Shown one piece after another: positions 18,544 through 26,847 of a stretch of 62,427 nt of DNA. The stretch's first letter is position 1. Every line of letters starts with the position of its first letter. Made by a program: the position numbers and the translations under genes. The DNA is from Alistipes sp. Marseille-P5061 (GTDB taxonomy: Bacteria > Bacteroidota > Bacteroidia > Bacteroidales > Rikenellaceae), in the NCBI RefSeq assembly GCF_900290115.1, contig NZ_LT985749.1, positions 176,302-238,728 on the forward strand, read 5' to 3'. The notes beneath the pieces were generated by a model. It did no database searches. It had not been told where the DNA came from and was given only the letters and a program-made list of their open reading frames with translations.

Positions 18544-18575
18544 CAAAGATAGCGAAGAAACCCGAAAAACCCAAA
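18544..18575 (-). promoter_or_regulatory. Promoter of the TetR gene
   Basis: On the minus strand TTTG (18575-18572), 20 nt and TATCTTTG (18551-18544) match the consensus fully. The box ends four bases before the GTG start codon. Confidence 0.85.
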
Positions 18576-18643
18576 AAGTTTTCCATTCCGCCGCCGGTTC
18601 TACCGCACGGAAACAGGATTTTCGCCATCGCGGGACCCCGGAA

Positions 18644-18675
18644 TTTCGCCGTCTCGAAAAAAATCCGTATCTTGT
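18644..18675 (+). promoter_or_regulatory. Promoter of the VWA-less YfbK-like gene
   Basis: TTTC (18644-18647), 20 nt and TATCTTGT (18668-18675) give a near-consensus promoter 25 bases before the start at 18701. Confidence 0.65.
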
Positions 18676-18700
18676 AGGTGAGAACCTGAAACCAACCGCC

Positions 18701-19732
18701 ATGAAACGCTTCATCAGCCTGCTGCTTCTGCTGCTGCCCGCCGCAGCAGCAGCACAGCCGCCCGTCGCGCCCGAGCAGGCGCCGGAATCAAAGGCGGCTC
18801 CGGCGCCCGCAGAGGCCCTGCGCGCCCCACGACCCGATACCGTCGCACTGCCGATGCACGACCACACGGGGCTGGTCGGCGAGTGCCCCTACCGCCACGC
18901 CTTTACCGAGCCGCGCTCGGTCGTTCCCCTTACGCCATGCGGCAACGCCTACGCCAAATGCCGCCGCATGCTCGGCGAGGATAAGCTGCCCGCGGCCGGA
19001 GATGTGCACATCGACCAGCTGGTCAACCACTTCACCTACGACTACCCCGCACCCACAGACGGAGCGTCGCTCTCGTTCACGGCCGAGATGGCCCCCTGCC
19101 CGTGGAATGCCGAGCACCGGCTCGTCCGCTTCGGCATCCGCCTCCGCGACGCCGCCGACACGACCCTGCTACCGCTCCGTCATGCACGGCTGCGCGTGGA
19201 GTTCAACCCCGCACAGGTCGTAGCCTACCGTCTGGTGGGTGACGACCGCATCCTTCCCCAGCCGCGCCACCGCCACAGAAGGCACGATGCGGCGCGACGC
19301 GGCGGACGCCTCGAGGCGGGCTACTCGACGACGATTCTCTATGAGATGATTCCCGCCGAAGCCGTGCGCTCGCCGGAGCGGGCCTCGGCCCTTCGGCTCG
19401 AGAGCCGCGAAGGGGTTCCCGTCGTACTCATCCCCTCCTCCGAGCTGCTCACGGCACGGGTGCGCTACCACCTTCCGGGGGTCCGCCGCGGCGAGCAGAT
19501 GACCGCTACGCTCAAGGAGGAGAACCTCGTGGAGCTGACGGGCGACTTCGCCTTTGCGGCCGCCGTGGCGATGTACGGGCAGCTGCTGAGCGACTCGGAG
19601 TTCCGCGGCGACTCCACCTGGGACAAGGTGCTCGAACTGGCCGAAAAGGGGCTCGGCAGTGACCCCGACGAAGAGCGCCGCGAGTTCATCGCCCTGGTGC
19701 GCATGGCCCAGATGCTCGACAGCCGCCGCTGA
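18701..19732 (+). CDS. YfbK-like secreted protein with the VWA domain missing
   Basis: Secreted protein of 343 aa with a signal peptide ending near residue 19 (LLPAAAAAQP). Residues about 72-145 match the N-terminal region that precedes the VWA domain in YfbK-like proteins (CRRMLGEDKLPAAGDVHIDQLVNHFTYDYP, then APCPWNAEHRLVRFG). Residues about 160-340 match the C-terminal DUF3520 region (RVEFNPAQVVAYRLVGDDRI, GYSTTILYEMIP, DFAFAAAVAMYGQLL). The roughly 180-residue VWA domain with its DxSxS metal site, normally between these parts, is absent, and the two join near residue 152. The frame is continuous, so this is a clean domain loss. It follows a divergent TetR gene. Confidence 0.82.
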   Translation: MKRFISLLLLLLPAAAAAQPPVAPEQAPESKAAPAPAEALRAPRPDTVALPMHDHTGLVGECPYRHAFTEPRSVVPLTPCGNAYAKCRRMLGEDKLPAAGDVHIDQLVNHFTYDYPAPTDGASLSFTAEMAPCPWNAEHRLVRFGIRLRDAADTTLLPLRHARLRVEFNPAQVVAYRLVGDDRILPQPRHRHRRHDAARRGGRLEAGYSTTILYEMIPAEAVRSPERASALRLESREGVPVVLIPSSELLTARVRYHLPGVRRGEQMTATLKEENLVELTGDFAFAAAVAMYGQLLSDSEFRGDSTWDKVLELAEKGLGSDPDEERREFIALVRMAQMLDSRR

Positions 19733-20034
19733 CCACGCAGCGGGCCGGGAAGCGGACCTGCGGGGGCAGACCGGGCCGAGTCAAACCGAGCCGAACCAAA
19801 CCAAACCAAACCGAGCCGAGCCGAGCCAATGAATGGGCCTGCGAGCTGAACCGGCGGGCAGGACCGGCGAAGCAGACCGAGCCGGTGTATAGGACCAACG
19901 GGCTGAACCGGACCGGGAAGCACGCCTCACAAGCAAAACGGGCGGGCCGCACACAAAAGAGTTAAACCCTGCAAAAAGAGAGGGGCGAGGTTCGACCTCG
20001 CCCCTTTTCGTCTCTTTGCCTTCCGTCGGCGGCC
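19733..20034. other. Spacer with pentanucleotide repeats and bidirectional terminator
   Basis: From about 19782 to 19829 the sequence is built from five-base units: ACCAA three times, then GAGCC three times. Related GGACC/GGAACC words continue to 19920. No gene is supported. The right part holds the terminator at 19972-20010. Confidence 0.75.
19972..20010. terminator. Bidirectional terminator (glgB and YfbK-like gene)
   Basis: GGGGCGAGG (19982-19990) pairs with CCTCGCCCC (19996-20004). It is flanked by AAAAAGAGA on the left and TTTTCG on the right, so it can end the minus-strand glgB transcript and the plus-strand transcript. Confidence 0.85.
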
Positions 20035-22068
20035 TCAACGCTTGCGCAGGTAGACCGTCGCCGTACGCGACGTGTTGTAGATGCGGATGTGGTGGCGCGT
20101 CTGCCCGTCGTCGCACACGACGGGGGTCGAGAGGTGCTCGACATCCATCGACTGCCGCTCCGGGCCTCCGAAGCGCTTCTCGTCGGTCGAGAGGATGGGA
20201 ACATAGCGACCCGGCCCCTGCACCTGCAGCTCGTAGTCGGGAATCGAGGCCGTGGGGTGCCAGTTGAAGACGAAGAGCAGCCGCCCGTGCGAGAAGACCA
20301 TCGTCTTGTTCTGCTCGTCCATCTGCTGGTTCCAGGCATAGCCGTCGCCCAGCACGTTGTAGCGCTTCACCAGCCGCAGCATCGCCTTGTCGAAGGCCCC
20401 CAGCCACGAGTAGCGCAGCAGCCCGTTGCGCGAGAGCGACCACAGCCGCCGCGCATGGGCATAGCTCCAGCCGTTGCCCTCGCGCGGGAAGTCAATCCAC
20501 TCGGGGTGGCCAAACTCGTTGCCCATGAAGTTCAGGTAGGCCTGACCGCCCGTCGAGATGGTCATCAGCCGAATCATCATGTGGAGTGCCATGCCCCGGT
20601 CGATGATGAAGTTCTCCGAGGCGCGGTCCATGTGGAAGTACATCTCCTTGTCCATCAGCCGGAAGGCGATGGTCTTGTCGCCCACGAGCGCCTGGTCGTG
20701 CGACTCGGCATAGGCCACGGTCTTCACCTCGGGCAGACGGTTGGTCATCACCGACCACATCTCCCAGATGTTCCACTGCTCGTCGGGGATGTCCTTGAGC
20801 AGCTTAATCCAAAAGTCGGGAATCGCCATTCCGAGGCGGTAGTCGAAGCCCACCCCGCCGTCGTCAATGGGGATGCACATGCCCGGCATGCCGCTCACAT
20901 CCTCGGCGATGGTGACCGCCGTGGGGCGGAAATCGTGGATGAGGCGGTTGGCCAGCGTCAGGTAGCAGAGTGCATCGGTGTTGACCCCGCTGTCGAAGAA
21001 GCGCTCGCGGCAGTCGAAGTCGACGTAGCCGTGGTGGTGGTAAATCATCGAAGTGACGCCGTCGAAGCGGTAGCCGTCGAAGTGGAACTCGTCGAGCCAG
21101 TACTTGACGTTCGAGAGCAGGAAGTGCTGCACCTCGCGCTTGCCGTAGTCGAAGAGCTTCGAGTCCCAGTAGGGCTGGTAGCCCGCCTCACCCGGCAGCG
21201 AATAGAGGTGGTCCGTGCCGTCGAGCTCGTTGATGCCCTCATTGAGGTTCTTGACGTAGTGGGCATGGACCAGGTCCATGATGACGGCCAGTCCCATTTC
21301 GTGGGCGCGACGGATGAGCTCCTTGAGCTCCTCGGGGGTACCGCAACGGCTCGTCGGGGCGAAGAAGCTCGAGACGTGGTAGCCGAACGAACCGTAGTAA
21401 GGGTGCTCGGCGATGGCCATCAACTGCACGGCGTTGTAGCCGTCGCGCTTGATGATGGGGAGAATCTTCTCGGTGAATTCGCGGTAGGTGCCCACCCCCT
21501 CGCGCTCCTGGGCCATCCCCACGTGGGCCTCGTAGATGAGCAGGCTGCCCACCTGCGCGATGTCGAAGCAGTCGCCCTTCCAGTCGAAGGGGCCGGGGTT
21601 CCAGAACTGCGCCGTGTAGTCCTTCGTCTTGTCGTCCTGCACCACGCGCGTGGCGTAGGCCGGGATGCGGTCCAGCCAGCCGTTGTCGCCGTGGACGTGG
21701 ATTTTGTAGAGCGAGCCGTGCGTCAGCCGGTCGCCGTACATGGCCGCCGGCAGGAAGATGCTCCAGACGCCGGCCGCATCCTTGCTCAGCCGCAGCTCGG
21801 TGCGCTGCCAGTTGTTGAAGTCGCCGAAGAGGTAGACGTCGTAGGCCCCGGGCAGCCATTCGCGGAACCACCACCCGTCGAGGTCGTCGTCCCACTGCCA
21901 GCCGAAATAGCGGTATCCGTTGGCATAGTCGACGATGTTGCCGGCCGAAGCCTCAATATCCTTCATGTGGTTCAGGTAGCGCTCACGGCGGCGGAGAAGC
22001 TCCCCTTCGACGGGGGCGAGCCACTCGTCCCGTTCGACCATCGGAAGATGTCGCGACGTTTGTTCCAT
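20035..22068 (-). CDS. glgB: 1,4-alpha-glucan branching enzyme (eukaryote-like GH13)
   Basis: Introduces alpha-1,6 branches into glycogen. An N-terminal CBM48 domain (about 60-150) contains FGDFNNWQR. The GH13 barrel shows DGYRFDGVTSM with nucleophile D336, TIAEDVSGMP with acid/base E389, and YAESHDQ with D458. A C-terminal beta domain runs from about 580. The overall pattern (EAHVGMAQEREGVGTYREF, YYGSFGYHVSSFFAPTSRCGTPEELKELI) matches the eukaryotic/GH13_8 type found in Bacteroidetes rather than the E. coli type. At 677 aa the length fits. TATATTTG (minus strand, 22096-22103) lies about 28 bases upstream. Confidence 0.96.
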   Translation of the reverse strand: MEQTSRHLPMVERDEWLAPVEGELLRRRERYLNHMKDIEASAGNIVDYANGYRYFGWQWDDDLDGWWFREWLPGAYDVYLFGDFNNWQRTELRLSKDAAGVWSIFLPAAMYGDRLTHGSLYKIHVHGDNGWLDRIPAYATRVVQDDKTKDYTAQFWNPGPFDWKGDCFDIAQVGSLLIYEAHVGMAQEREGVGTYREFTEKILPIIKRDGYNAVQLMAIAEHPYYGSFGYHVSSFFAPTSRCGTPEELKELIRRAHEMGLAVIMDLVHAHYVKNLNEGINELDGTDHLYSLPGEAGYQPYWDSKLFDYGKREVQHFLLSNVKYWLDEFHFDGYRFDGVTSMIYHHHGYVDFDCRERFFDSGVNTDALCYLTLANRLIHDFRPTAVTIAEDVSGMPGMCIPIDDGGVGFDYRLGMAIPDFWIKLLKDIPDEQWNIWEMWSVMTNRLPEVKTVAYAESHDQALVGDKTIAFRLMDKEMYFHMDRASENFIIDRGMALHMMIRLMTISTGGQAYLNFMGNEFGHPEWIDFPREGNGWSYAHARRLWSLSRNGLLRYSWLGAFDKAMLRLVKRYNVLGDGYAWNQQMDEQNKTMVFSHGRLLFVFNWHPTASIPDYELQVQGPGRYVPILSTDEKRFGGPERQSMDVEHLSTPVVCDDGQTRHHIRIYNTSRTATVYLRKR

Positions 22069-22103
22069 AGCGTGTCAGTAGCGGTTGATTTATTACAAAT
22101 ATA

Positions 22104-22370
22104 CGAAAAAATCCGATGCCGTCGGCATCCGCCCACTGAAAATCGACACCCCGCCGCCGGCAAAAAGGCCGGGCCCCGCCCGAAGCGTGGCCCGATATTG
22201 AAGTTGAGCCCCAAACAGGGCATCGGCGCAAACCGCCGGCCCGGATTGAGTCGATATTCGGGGCCCAAAGGTTGACCGGCGATACAAAAAAACGACAAAT
22301 CGCAATACCCTGTTTGCCGAATGCCCGATTCATTCCACCCCCGTCGGCTGCACAATTCATCGGCGCGGAT
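22104..22370. other. Spacer glgB-POT transporter, possible decayed OMP fragment
   Basis: No intact gene lies here. On the minus strand one frame between about 22270 and 22125 reads GPEYRLNPGRRFAPM, then LGLNFNIGPRFGRG, then GCRFSVGG. The alternating strand pattern and Gly/aromatic content recall the C-terminal strands of outer-membrane beta-barrels, but the frame has no natural start or end. The similarity is impressionistic. Confidence 0.4.
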
Positions 22371-22401
22371 ATTGCAGGTCGTGGAAAAAATATTATCTTT
22401 G
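22371..22401 (+). promoter_or_regulatory. Promoter of the POT transporter gene
   Basis: ATTG (22371-22374), a 19-nt spacer and TATCTTTG (22394-22401) fit the Bacteroidetes consensus with one mismatch at -33. The start codon is 33 bases downstream. Confidence 0.7.
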
Positions 22402-22433
22402 TCGGAAAACGTAACCAAAAACCCCTAAATGCA

Positions 22434-23936
22434 ATGTTCAAAAATCAACCCAAAGGCCTGATTGCCGCCGCGCTGGCCAACACCGGCGAACGCTTCGGCT
22501 TCTACACGATGATGGCCATCCTGACGCTCTTCCTCATGTCGAAATTCGGCATCGACGGTGAGCAGGCCGGAAAAATCTATTCGTTCTTCTACACCTCGAT
22601 TTACATCCTCGCTCTGGTGGGCGGACTCATCGCCGACCGCCTGCGCAACTACAAGGGGACGATTATCGCCGGCATCGTGGTCATGACGCTGGGTTACGCC
22701 GTGCTGATGGTACCCACCATCACCTCGAAAACGATGGTCATCGGCGCCCTGATGATTATCGCCTTCGGCAACGGCCTCTTCAAGGGCAACCTCCAGGCAC
22801 TGGTGGGCCAGCTCTACGACAACGAGAAGTACGCCAAGCTGCGCGATACGGGCTTCCAGATTTTCTACATGTTCATCAACATCGGCGCCATGGTCGCCCC
22901 CTTTGCGGCCGTGAGCGTCCGCAACTGGTGGCTGCGCACGCAGGGCTACCTCTACAACTCGGACCTTTCGGCCCTCTGCCACCAGTATCTGGGCGGCACG
23001 ATGGCTCCCGAGGTGGTTGACGGCCGCTTCAGCGAACTGGCCGCCCAGGTGAGCCTCAACGGCGCCCCGACCGACATGGGTGTCTTCGCCGAGAGCTACC
23101 TCAACGCCTTCAACACGGGCTTCCACTACGCCTTCGGCGTGGCCATCGTGGCGCTGCTCTTCTCGCTGGTGGTCTTCGTGGTCAACAAGAAGAAGCTGCC
23201 CGACCCCAAGGTTGCCGAGAAGAACCGTCCGACCCCCTCGAAGGCCGAAATCCAGCAGGATGCCCGCGAAATCAAGCAGCGTCTCTACGCGCTGTTCGCC
23301 GTCTTCGCCATCGTGATTTTCTTCTGGTTCTCGTTCCACCAGAACGGTCTGACGCTGACGCTCTTCGCTCAGGACTACACGCGTCTTGAAATCTTCGGAA
23401 TGCCCATCACGGCCGAAATCTTCCAGTCGGCCAACCCCTTCTGCGTGGTCTTCCTCACGCCGCTGGTCATCGCCGTCTTCTCGTGGCTGCGCAACCGCGG
23501 CAAGGAGCCCTCGACGCCGATGAAGATTGCCATCGGCATGGGCATTGCCGCCTTCGCATACGTGCTGATGGTCCTCGGTTCGCTGGGTCTTCCCAAACTG
23601 GCCGAGGTGCAGGCCCAGGGCGGTCTGGCCGTCGCCGACCGCGTCACGCCGTGGCTGCTTGTGGCTACCTACCTGATTCTGACCATCGCCGAGCTCTTCA
23701 TCTCGCCGCTGGGTCTGTCGTTCGTCTCGAAGGTGGCTCCCCAGAAGCTGCAGGGTCTGATGCAGGGCTGCTGGCTCGGCGCCACGGCCATCGGCAACGG
23801 ACTGCTCTTCATCGGCCCGATTCTCTACAAGCGCATCTCCATCTCGGCCACGTGGAGCATCTTCGTGATTGTCTGCGCCATCTCGATGATTGCCATGCTG
23901 GCCATGGTCAAGTGGCTCGAGCGGGTGACCAAGTAG
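22434..23936 (+). CDS. POT/PTR-family proton-coupled oligopeptide transporter
   Basis: Inner-membrane proton-driven di/tripeptide importer of 500 aa with about 12-14 membrane segments. The family start NTGERFGFYTMMAILTLFL resembles the ExxERFxYY motif with the first Glu replaced by Asn. GDNGLFKG-type signature is present as FGNGLFKGNLQALVGQLY, and FYMFINIGAMVAPF matches the PTR2 motif. A basic cytosolic loop (VNKKKLPDPKVAEKNRPTPSKAEIQQDAREIKQ) divides the two halves. The start at 22434 (MFKNQPKGLIAAAL) is chosen because the promoter lies at 22371-22401. Confidence 0.93.
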   Translation: MFKNQPKGLIAAALANTGERFGFYTMMAILTLFLMSKFGIDGEQAGKIYSFFYTSIYILALVGGLIADRLRNYKGTIIAGIVVMTLGYAVLMVPTITSKTMVIGALMIIAFGNGLFKGNLQALVGQLYDNEKYAKLRDTGFQIFYMFINIGAMVAPFAAVSVRNWWLRTQGYLYNSDLSALCHQYLGGTMAPEVVDGRFSELAAQVSLNGAPTDMGVFAESYLNAFNTGFHYAFGVAIVALLFSLVVFVVNKKKLPDPKVAEKNRPTPSKAEIQQDAREIKQRLYALFAVFAIVIFFWFSFHQNGLTLTLFAQDYTRLEIFGMPITAEIFQSANPFCVVFLTPLVIAVFSWLRNRGKEPSTPMKIAIGMGIAAFAYVLMVLGSLGLPKLAEVQAQGGLAVADRVTPWLLVATYLILTIAELFISPLGLSFVSKVAPQKLQGLMQGCWLGATAIGNGLLFIGPILYKRISISATWSIFVIVCAISMIAMLAMVKWLERVTK

Positions 23937-23970
23937 CCAAGTAGCGGAACACGCACCGCATGCAACGGAA

Positions 23971-24000
23971 GAGGGGGTGATGCTGAAGCATCACCCCCTC
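23971..24000. terminator. Hairpin terminator after POT transporter
   Basis: GAGGGGGTGATGC (23971-23983) pairs perfectly with GCATCACCCCCTC (23988-24000) around a TGAA loop. It is followed by TCTC, a weak U-tract. Confidence 0.75.
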
Positions 24001-24030
24001 TCTCATATCCGGCTCAACCCGGCACCCGAA

Positions 24031-24112
24031 GCGGAAAGCGCCCCGCCGCGCGAAGGCCTCAGACGCAGCACACGACGGAACGCGGCAAAATGCGGCGGAA
24101 AGCGCCCCGCCG
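24031..24112. repeat. 18-bp direct repeat pair
   Basis: GCGGAAAGCGCCCCGCCG occurs exactly at 24031-24048 and 24095-24112 (64 bases apart) in the spacer between the POT and tpx genes. No function is visible. Confidence 0.8.
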
Positions 24113-24127
24113 GCCGGATTTGTCCGC

Positions 24128-24640
24128 CTACTCCTTGAGCGCGCTGCGAACCGCCTCGATGGCCCGCGCATAGTCGGGTTCGTGGGTCACCTCGGGCACA
24201 TACTCGATGTAGCGAATCCGGTCGTCACGGCCGACCACCACCACGCCGCGCGCCAGCAGCCGCAGCCCCGGAAGGACGAATCCGTACTTCATACCGAAGT
24301 CGAGACGCTGATAGTCCGACAGCACCTCGACGCGGTCGATGCCCTCGGCCGCGCAGAAACGCTTCTGCGCAAAGGGAAGGTCGACCGAAATCGCCACGAT
24401 GGTCACCTCGTCACCCAGCGCCGCCGCCTCGCGGTTGAAGCGGATGTTCTGCAGCGAGCAGACGGGGGTGTCAATGGAGGGGAAGACGCTGTAGACACGC
24501 ACCTTGCCGTGCAGACGCTCCGACGACACGGGCGCCAGGTCCTGACCCGTCAATACGAAATCGGGGGCCGCATCGCCCACACGCCGCGGCGTACCCTCCA
24601 GCTCGAAGGGCTGCCCTGCGAACAAAACTTTTTCTCCCAT
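24128..24640 (-). CDS. tpx: Thiol peroxidase (atypical 2-Cys peroxiredoxin)
   Basis: Reduces hydroperoxides with thioredoxin as donor. Peroxidatic C61 is in SIDTPVCSLQ and resolving C96 in RFCAAEGI, the spacing of Tpx enzymes. The N-terminus has the strand pattern GTPRRVGDAAPDFVLTGQDL. It is 170 aa, the standard length. It is a single gene on the minus strand. The 228-base upstream spacer holds a short GGCCACAGTCAC duplication (24827-24850). Confidence 0.95.
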   Translation of the reverse strand: MGEKVLFAGQPFELEGTPRRVGDAAPDFVLTGQDLAPVSSERLHGKVRVYSVFPSIDTPVCSLQNIRFNREAAALGDEVTIVAISVDLPFAQKRFCAAEGIDRVEVLSDYQRLDFGMKYGFVLPGLRLLARGVVVVGRDDRIRYIEYVPEVTHEPDYARAIEAVRSALKE

Positions 24641-24826
24641 AACGTTTTACTGTTTAGTTGTTATCCTTGTCCCGCAGCCCGGTGCGGCACACCGCACCGG
24701 AGCCGAAGGGCTCTTTTTCGTTCATACACCGTCCGAGCGGCCCGGCGTCCGCATGTCAGCCATCGGAGGCCGCGCCGCGGACCATTCACCGCTGCAAAAG
24801 CCGTACCGCCGGCCCGCCCCGGCCAC

Positions 24827-24850
24827 GGCCACAGTCACGGCCACAGTCAC
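24827..24850. repeat. 12-bp tandem duplication
   Basis: GGCCACAGTCAC is repeated twice in tandem (24827-24838, 24839-24850), preceded by GGCCAC. It lies just beyond the stop codon of the S41 protease gene. Confidence 0.8.
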
Positions 24851-24868
24851 GGAGCGGCACGCCCCACC

Positions 24869-26602
24869 CTATTGCCGGGCCAGCTCCAGCGCCCGTTCGA
24901 GCACCTCGTCACGCCCGGCCTGCAACCCTTCTGCCGTCGGCAGCACCTCGACATCGAGGCGCACGCCCACGGTCTGGGGCTGGGTCCCGTCCGGATAGAG
25001 GACGCCGATGCCGGAGAAACTGGTTAGCTGACCGGGCAGCGGAATCCAGACAATGGAACCGTTGGCACCCGAGGTCGGCGAGCCGATGGTCTGCGTCTGC
25101 GGGCAACTCTGGAACGCCATGGCCTGGAACTCGGGGTTGCTTTGCGTCATCTCGTCGACCAGTAAAATTACCCGTCCTTTGTAGGGCTCGGTGCACCGCT
25201 CGGCTCCCTCCTCGAAGCCTTCGTAAAGCCACTGCTCCTGCCGGTAAAAGAGACCGGGCAGGGCCAGCGTCGGATGCACCATTTGCCAGGCAACAACCGA
25301 CTCGGTGCGCAACGACTGGCCAATCAACGCTATCAGCGCGCCGTCCACTTTCAGCGGGTAGGTGCGCAGGTCGATGATGAGCGCCCGCGTGCGGGGCAGC
25401 GCCTGCCCGACCTCGGCGAGGTGCTCGCGGGTGAAGGTCCCGGCATAGATGTACCCCACCGAATCGGCCAGCAGGCGGAAGGGCGGCTGCACGAGTTGTG
25501 CCGGGTCGTAAAGGGGGGAGACGCTGCCATAGGGCACCGTTGCCACGCGGAGCGTGTCGCAGGCCCCGGCGCGGCGGCGGACCACCTCGGCGGTATCGCG
25601 ACGTGTGCAGAGCCCATAATAACGGAGGGCCTGTCGCAGGCTCGCCTCGTTCGACCGCGAGGCATACTCCCGCAGCAGCTCCAGCCGTTCGGAGATAGGC
25701 TCCCCGTCGATGGCCAGCACCTCGTCGCCCCGTTTGAGGGCTCTGTCGTCGGAGTGGCTGACGAAGAGGCGCCCTTCGGCCTGGAGCGGCCACACGGGCA
25801 GCATCCGCTGTCCGAAAAGCATCTCGATTGGCGCGTAGGCATGGCCGTCGTTAAGCTCGCGAATCAGCCGGAAGTAGAGCCGGGAGAAGCGGACGGGGTC
25901 CGTCTCGACCCCCATGCGCGGAATGTAGCTCGTGAGCACCTCCTCCCAGGGGTGCAGTGTCAGCGAACGGTTCGGAGCGTAGTACTCGATGACGTTCCAC
26001 AGCCGGAAGAGCGTCAGCAGGTTGAGCCCGCTATCCATCTGCTGGGTCGGATAGGACCTCTCGTTGCGCAACGAAAGGTAGTGATAACCCGGTCCATTTT
26101 CCATTGTTCCCATGCGGAGATAGTAGTTTTCGCCGCGCTCGGCATAACGCAGGTCCTGCAGCAGATGCGACAGATCACACCCCAACAGGGTTGTATCCCG
26201 GGTCCACGCCAGGTCGACGGTCGATACCAGTTCGAGCGGTGCTAGGCTTTGTTCGTAATCGACCCGGTTGGGGGTGTAAGCTCCCAGCGAGCGTACCCAG
26301 TCGAGCAGGTGCCGGTTGCGGGTATCCCGGTCGGCATGCACGACCTTCGGCAGCAAGGCAAAGAGGGCGCTGTCGACATCGACGCGGCACAGCGTGTCAC
26401 AAAAGACCGGATGGTGGTACTTGGCATAGCCCCAGACGCGGCAGAGCGTCTCAAGGTTGCCGGGCACGCGGGGGTCACTCAGGTCGTCGGAGGTCATCGA
26501 AAACCCCGAAGAGGCATTCGCCATCTGCTGGGCCTGCACCGGCAGGGCAGCGAGCATCCAAAGGCTGCACAGAAGGAGCAAAAAACGAAGGTTTCTCTTC
26601 AT
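24869..26602 (-). CDS. S41-family peptidase with PDZ-like segment
   Basis: Secreted protease of 577 aa with a signal peptide ending near residue 25 (LAALPVQAQQ). An N-terminal helical domain (ETLCRVWGYAKYHHPVF) is followed by a central region with FRLIRELNDGHAYAPIEMLF. A PDZ-like stretch carries DRALKRGDEVLAIDGEPIS. The C-terminal S41 core has ALIIDLRTYPLK and VILLVDEMTQSNPEFQAMAF, where the Ser after TQ is the likely nucleophile. The same layout occurs in many Bacteroidetes S41 proteins of unknown substrate. The start at 26602 (MKRNLRFLLLL) begins the signal peptide; ten upstream residues in frame do not fit. Confidence 0.86.
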   Translation of the reverse strand: MKRNLRFLLLLCSLWMLAALPVQAQQMANASSGFSMTSDDLSDPRVPGNLETLCRVWGYAKYHHPVFCDTLCRVDVDSALFALLPKVVHADRDTRNRHLLDWVRSLGAYTPNRVDYEQSLAPLELVSTVDLAWTRDTTLLGCDLSHLLQDLRYAERGENYYLRMGTMENGPGYHYLSLRNERSYPTQQMDSGLNLLTLFRLWNVIEYYAPNRSLTLHPWEEVLTSYIPRMGVETDPVRFSRLYFRLIRELNDGHAYAPIEMLFGQRMLPVWPLQAEGRLFVSHSDDRALKRGDEVLAIDGEPISERLELLREYASRSNEASLRQALRYYGLCTRRDTAEVVRRRAGACDTLRVATVPYGSVSPLYDPAQLVQPPFRLLADSVGYIYAGTFTREHLAEVGQALPRTRALIIDLRTYPLKVDGALIALIGQSLRTESVVAWQMVHPTLALPGLFYRQEQWLYEGFEEGAERCTEPYKGRVILLVDEMTQSNPEFQAMAFQSCPQTQTIGSPTSGANGSIVWIPLPGQLTSFSGIGVLYPDGTQPQTVGVRLDVEVLPTAEGLQAGRDEVLERALELARQ

Positions 26603-26710
26603 GGTCGGAAAATTTGGCTCCCCGAAGGGCACGTTTCAGGTAACAAGATAGTGTTTTTTTCCGACAAACCTCCCGCACCGGCAGAATTCCGCCGGACCAG
26701 ACCGAACAAC

Positions 26711-26750
26711 GGCGCCCTCCATACCCCGAAAAGGGGATGGAGAGCGCCGC
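26711..26750. terminator. Hairpin between amidohydrolase and S41 genes
   Basis: GGCGCCCTCCAT-ACCCC (26711-26727) pairs with GGGGATGGAGAGCGCC (26733-26748) with small bulges around GAAAA. It is about 100 bases beyond the amidohydrolase stop on the minus strand. Confidence 0.6.
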
Positions 26751-26847
26751 ATGAGACCGAAAATCGGCAACCTGCGCCGCATCAAAAACGGGACAGCCGC
26801 TCGCGGCGGGAGGCAGCACTCCCCCCCCAGCGCAAGCGGACGGACGG

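Noticed and set aside
19240..19310. A compensated frameshift in the YfbK-like protein (His/Arg-rich run near residue 190)
   Set aside because: The reading frame on both sides matches the family and HDAARRGGRLEAGYST reads as a normal lead into the DUF3520 part. The other two frames give nothing better.
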